DNA from: Ceratotherium simum simum
Lineage: Eukaryota > Chordata > Mammalia > Perissodactyla > Rhinocerotidae
Length of the DNA: 64,000 nucleotides
NCBI RefSeq assembly: GCF_000283155.1
Contig: NW_004454175.1
Coordinates: forward strand, 1,118,480-1,182,479
Direction: 5' to 3'
The notes beneath the pieces are model-generated. The model was not told where the DNA came from. It did not search any database and worked only from the letters and a program-made list of their open reading frames with translations. Of the stretch, positions 59,523-64,000 are shown in pieces. The first letter of the stretch is position 1, and the number at the start of each line of letters is the position of its first letter. Both the position numbers and the translations under genes were made by a program.

Positions 59523-60690
59523 ATGTTTTAAAATGACAAATTGTCAACTTGCAAAACTCCTTTCCCTTGGGTCTGTCCTTTTCACATAATCAACAGCTTT
59601 TCTGCCTTCTTAATTGATAGGCCTCCTAAATATATCCATTGTTTGGTTCTTAAAAGAGGTGTTTTGTTCATAAAGTTTGCAGAAACCATTTGGAGAAGTG
59701 TGGAAAAGGCCTGAACTAGTGAATGTGTGACAAACATTGGATACTGAAATGAAGACAGCCTGTGACCTGCCTCAGATCTCTGAAAATGCGTTACCGATTT
59801 CAGAGCTCGTCTGGGTTAGCTGCAGTGAGCTGTCACAATTAATGTAGCCATTATCAGAAGATCACAGTATATGTACAGAAGTTCAAATATTGTCAACAGT
59901 TCTACATTTAAACGATTTCTTATGTAATTTTGCAGCTGGTAAATCAACCCCTGATGACACAGTGAAATAGGACCAGTCAGTTAAACATGGGTTTTTAATT
60001 TGTTAACCAAACATTAGGACATTTTCTCAGTCTCTTTTCATATGAAAAAAAAAAAAAAAAAGACCTGCAGTAACAAAGAAAAGTATTAAAACTTCTTCCA
60101 AAGATGTGGGCTGATTTCTAATATTCCAAACTTTTGCATTATGTAATCAAATAGAAGCTAATAAAAAGGAATACACAACTGAGAAACTAAGCATTATTTT
60201 TTCTGTTATCAATAAATCTCTATTAAAGCAGTCTATGAAATTTTGTTTTAAAGAGATGTGAGCAACTGAGTTATTAGATCAATACCCTCATTGCAGTGTT
60301 TTGAGCCAAAAGAGAAACTCCTGTAGATACTGAAATTCTAAACTTGCTGTTGTTCATCTGCTGATGAGAAGTTTAAAGAATTGTAATGCACTCACTAAAT
60401 TGTGCATGTGAGAGCAAAACATTAATCAAAACACTGCAAATCTTATACTTCCAAGAAATTAGTGAAGAATAACTCCTAATAAAAAAAGCATAGGGAATAT
60501 GTAAAATCCTGCTTTACATCTCAGTCTTCCAGGAAAGGCTTTAGTTTTCAACTGTCACAGACAGTAAAAAATAGCTCTCAGATGTCAACTCTCTGCACTC
60601 TGTTAAGAAGTCCCCTTTACATGTATATTCATATATTATTGCAGACAGTATTTTCCAAAGGGAGCTGAAACAGTATCTCATATCCCGAGT
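59523..60690. other. Repeat-free block, candidate conserved non-coding DNA
   Basis: About 1.2 kb with no repeat apart from an A17 run near 60,045-60,061. It contains close-set developmental-type motifs, such as gctgtcacaattaatg at about 59,837 (a TGACAG-type Meis/TGIF core beside ATTA). Position upstream of OLA1 makes distal regulation of a neighbour conceivable. Based on motifs only. Confidence 0.3.
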
Positions 60691-61140
60691 GCTCTTTTGA
60701 CAATGTGACTTAATACTCCTCCCATGGAGAGGTGGAGTTTATGTCCTTTTCCACTTGAACCTGGGCAAATATTTATGACTGCTCCAACCAAAAGAGCAAT
60801 GTAAAATGATGCTATGTGAATTCTGAGATTAGATCACAAAAATGCTATGCGTTTCATCTTGCTCTTTTGAGACACTCACTCTAGGAATTCACATGCATGC
60901 TGTGAGGTAGCCCAAAACAGTTCATGCAGAGAGACCACATGGAGAGACCACCTATTGGTGTCCTGGCTGATGGCCAGCATCAACTGCCTGATGTGTGAAT
61001 GAAGACTCATCTAGATGATTCCAGACCCTGATTGTTGAGTCACCCCCAGGCTTTGAGCCTTCCTAACTGAGACTTCAGATATGGTGAGTCAGAGACAAGT
61101 CATTCATACCCACTGCACTCTATCTAAATTCCTGACTGCC
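60691..61140 (+). mobile_element. MaLR-like LTR, truncated at the right
   Basis: tatgtccttttccacttgaa, then gattccagaccctgattgtt and ctatctaaattcctgactgc, follow the same LTR type as 40,006-40,711 in the opposite orientation. It stops where L1 sequence begins. Confidence 0.55.
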
Positions 61141-61475
61141 TAGGTGGGGGAGAAATGAGGAGATGTTGGTCAAAAGGTACAAACTTCTAGTCATAAGATG
61201 AATAAGTTCTGGGGATCCAATAATGTACAGCATAGTGACTATAGTTAACAATACTGTGTTGTACACTTGAAAGTTGCTAAAAGAGTAGATCTTAAATGTT
61301 CTCACCACCACTACAAAAATGGTAATTATGTGAGGTGATGGATGTGTTAACTAACCTTGTTGTGGTAATCATTTCACAATATATACGTGTATCAAATCAA
61401 CATGTATACCTTATACTTACACAATGTTATATGTCAGTTATATGTCAACTATGTCTCAAAAAACTGGAAAAAAAA
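61141..61475 (+). mobile_element. L1 3' UTR fragment
   Basis: ttctggggatccaataatgt, then gtgaggtgatggatgtgtta and a final tatgtctcaaaaaact, homologous to 16,691-17,260. Confidence 0.82.
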
Positions 61476-61544
61476 GCAGTAGTAGATTCCTTTAATGGTT
61501 CAAGTAGTTAAGAAAAAGCCCTAACTCATATTGCTGGTTCTGCT

Positions 61545-62035
61545 CTTTTTTTATTTATTTCGACTTAAGAGGAATGTGCACATATTTGCAAAAAAAAGTT
61601 TTTGTTATTCAGAGTGAGTTTACTATAGAGAAATTACATTTTCTGCAAATAGAATTGACATTCTCTCTTTTTTTTAGTTCTCACTCTGGCTCAAAATGTA
61701 ATTCCTCAAATCAAAGTATTTTATCTAGGTAGGGCAATCCAAAATAAAACTGAAGGACTGGAACTTTCGTTTTGTTGAGCCATCATATTGCAATGGAGGA
61801 CTTCCTGTACCAGAATTCCCAGAATTTTTTTTAAGTGTTCCGCAGAAATACAAAATAAACAATCCCCCAGGAGACTCATAAAGGGAAACATTTTTACCAC
61901 CAGGAGCAGAACCACCCAGCACTTCTTTGCTACCTTTTGATTTACCTACACCATAGCCCCAGGTCTTGAAACCAACCTTCCTTCTATTCATGAGAAAGGA
62001 TTTGGATACTTGTAATTTTATAAAATCAGTTTTTT
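61545..62035 (-). other. Unidentified antisense block with 88-codon frame
   Basis: The minus strand has a frame at 61,991-61,725 starting MNRRKVGFKTWGYG, Gly/Ser/Lys-rich, overlapped by another frame of 64 codons. Downstream on the same strand an AATAAA-like A-rich stretch (61,570-61,545) looks like the 3' end of a retroposed transcript. I do not recognise the protein and see no splice sites. It may be a processed pseudogene fragment or an old repeat. Confidence 0.25.
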
Positions 62036-63320
62036 GTGGGGTTTTTTTGTAAAGAAGACGAATTTAGAGCTATGTGCATTAGGAGCATGATTGTGAGGAG
62101 AATTTTATTCAGAAGCAAGTGACTATTCTCACAAATGCTCAGAGTCTAGTTGCTCCAAAAAGCCCTATTGCACACCTTTTTCCCTTGCTGAGTCTTCTCT
62201 ACTTCACCTCCTTGAAATGGTAACACATGGTTTATCAAATCTATAAAACTCAACCCAATGTGCATCACCTCCTCTCTTATTCCCTTATCTCAGTAACTAG
62301 CAGCATTACCCTCATCGGCAACTGCACACCTACCAGGTGTTTCCAGAAAGATTCCGTAGTAGACTATTGGCTTTCTACTCACTTTTTCCACTTGCTAAGT
62401 CTGTAGGGACTGATCTAATGCCCTTTAAACATCCCCCTTTTTCTTCTTTTTCTAAAAAATAAATGAAGGCTTTAGGTTTGTTTCAGTGTTTCTTCTCACC
62501 TAGAAGCTCCACTGGCAGGTTGAGGCTCTTGTATGGTATCCAGTGATAGACGCTGAATCCCATCCTTACTGGTATTTGCTTCTTGGAGGTGAAAAAATAA
62601 ATGTTTTATAAAGCTCAAATTGGCCTTATCAAACAAAACATCTGCTAGATCAGTGAATGACTGGTGACAGCAGGAGACAGCAGTGCTGGCCTCTCCAATA
62701 GAAGTCATTGCAGTTAATGGAAGCTATTATGGGAAAATTCTGGCAAGAAGTTTTCTTTTTCTTTTTTTCTCCTCCAGACAGCTAAAATTTTTTAGAAGAA
62801 AAAAATGTATTCAGTTGCTAGGGTAACTGTGGTTTCAAAACTACTGTAACAAAAGCTAGATATCACATATCAAACTACTAAATTGTTAATTTGACTGGTA
62901 TTTTAAAATAACTACTTAAAAGAGATGTTTTCTCCTTATCTAGCTATAGAGAACAGAGAAAAGAGGAAAATAAAGGAGAAGAAGAGAGAAAAAGGAAACT
63001 GGTAGATTCGTTTAAGAAATGTTTTTGCTTTGCTAAATATTTGTTGGAAATAAAAATCCCTTCACCATGTTATATAGATATATTTGCATGCAGGAATTAT
63101 TTAGTCAAATTCAAAACATAAGGAGGATACTGGGTTATCCTGTTTTCAATTTCTGTTCCCACATTTCAAACCCTGCCTGGGTTTGAGGTGAACAGTTTTC
63201 TGTGGGCACTTGCTAAAGGAACTGGTTACTTGGGGGAGTCATGCATGTTCTGAAATCTTTTATGGGTGATTGTGTTTTTCCTGTGTCTTGCTTTTCATCA
63301 CTTGATTTAAAGGGAATATA
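62036..63320. other. Intergenic sequence, no feature
   Basis: No repeat recognised. The 70-codon minus frame at 62,496-62,708 has no domain. Confidence 0.45.
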
Positions 63321-63324
63321 ATAA

Positions 63325-63470
63325 AGCCATTAGGCGCTTGGACTCCGGAGTCAGACATAGCTAGGACTGAATTCCTTTTCGATCTCGTGTTAAATTCCTT
63401 TAACCTCTCTGAGCCTGTTTCTTAATTTATAAAAAGGCTATCAGGACAAATGACTTGGTTACTTCAATAA
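63325..63470 (+). mobile_element. MIR SINE fragment
   Basis: ggactccggagtcagacata, then cctttaacctctctgagcct, in MIR order. Confidence 0.75.
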
Positions 63471-63944
63471 ATAAATTATAAGGAAAGAAAAAGAAGGAGA
63501 GACACCTATAGATTAAAACAGACTTGAGAGACTAAATATGTGGATATTGCTTAGATCTGATTTGGAAAAAAAAAGCCAATTGTAAAAAAATCATTTATGA
63601 GACAACGAGGGAGATTTGAACACTGATTAGATGTTTGATAATATTAAGGAATTATTTCAAATGTGCTTAGGTATGATTATAACATGGTTTTGGGTTTTTT
63701 TTTTAACACATCATCTTTCGATATTTTTATTTATACTGGAATATTTACAGATACAATGTCTGAAATTTGCTTCAAAATAAGGGAGGGAGAAATGGATGGG
63801 TAGAGGTTAAACAAGTTTGGCTATGAGCTGACAATTGTTGATGCTGGGTGATGGACATAGAGGGGTTCGTTATCGCATTCTCTCTACTTTTAAATATATA
63901 TTTGAGATTTTCCATAACAAAAGTTTAAAAAGAGAGATATCAAT

Positions 63945-64000
63945 AATACTTACCTGATAAGAGTATCATATGGATTAAATGAGATGCTATTTGTAAAGCA
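63945..64000 (+). mobile_element. MIR-like fragment at window edge
   Basis: ggattaaatgagatgctatt and gtaaagca resemble the MIR 3' half. The element continues beyond the window. Confidence 0.5.

Noticed and set aside
1..64000. CRISPR array or phage-like system
   Set aside because: No regularly spaced direct repeats, no Cas-like or phage-like proteins; all recurring sequences are dispersed mammalian repeats.

Overview
This is a mammalian nuclear genomic window, almost certainly from a perissodactyl. The evidence is about 23 copies of the tRNA-derived ERE SINE family, known from horses, rhinoceroses and tapirs. They share a head reading ggccggccccgtggcttagc and tail units ending in gctcagggctgatcttcctc. 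Many copies look more like rhinoceros than horse forms to me, but that is a memory-based impression. Other repeats (L1, MIR, L2, MER5A, Tigger/MER44, MLT1/MaLR LTRs) are those of any placental genome. There is no bacterial or viral gene set and no CRISPR, operon or origin; nearly every open reading frame is a chance frame or lies in repeat DNA.

One gene can be recognised. The minus strand carries the 5' end of OLA1 (Obg-like ATPase 1): a CpG-island promoter near 13.4 kb, a non-coding exon 1 ending at a GT donor at 13,198, a 1.3-kb intron 1, and exon 2 (11,794-11,894) with the start codon and first 33 codons, up to the middle of the P-loop. The other coding exons must lie beyond the left edge; I found none in 1-11,793, which is therefore intron 2.

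Layout: 1-11.8 kb, OLA1 intron 2, packed with L1 3' ends, EREs and a Tigger-type DNA transposon holding an ERE. 11.8-13.8 kb, exon 2, intron 1, exon 1 and promoter. 13.8-64 kb, sequence upstream of OLA1 with no recognisable exon; by human gene order it would lead toward SP9, which is not visible here. The upstream part holds L1 fragments in both orientations, most EREs, three MLT1-type solo LTRs with 5-bp target duplications, a decayed MaLR provirus-like block (26.3-29.2 kb), hAT MITEs, a 100-N assembly gap (15,906-16,005), and several 1-2 kb repeat-poor stretches that could hold regulatory sequence.

I found no previously undescribed molecular system. The most useful observations are the OLA1 5' end with one unexpected residue beside its P-loop, nested insertions with readable target-site duplications that give an order of events, modular ERE structure with hairpin tail units, and a few candidate regulatory or palindromic sites.
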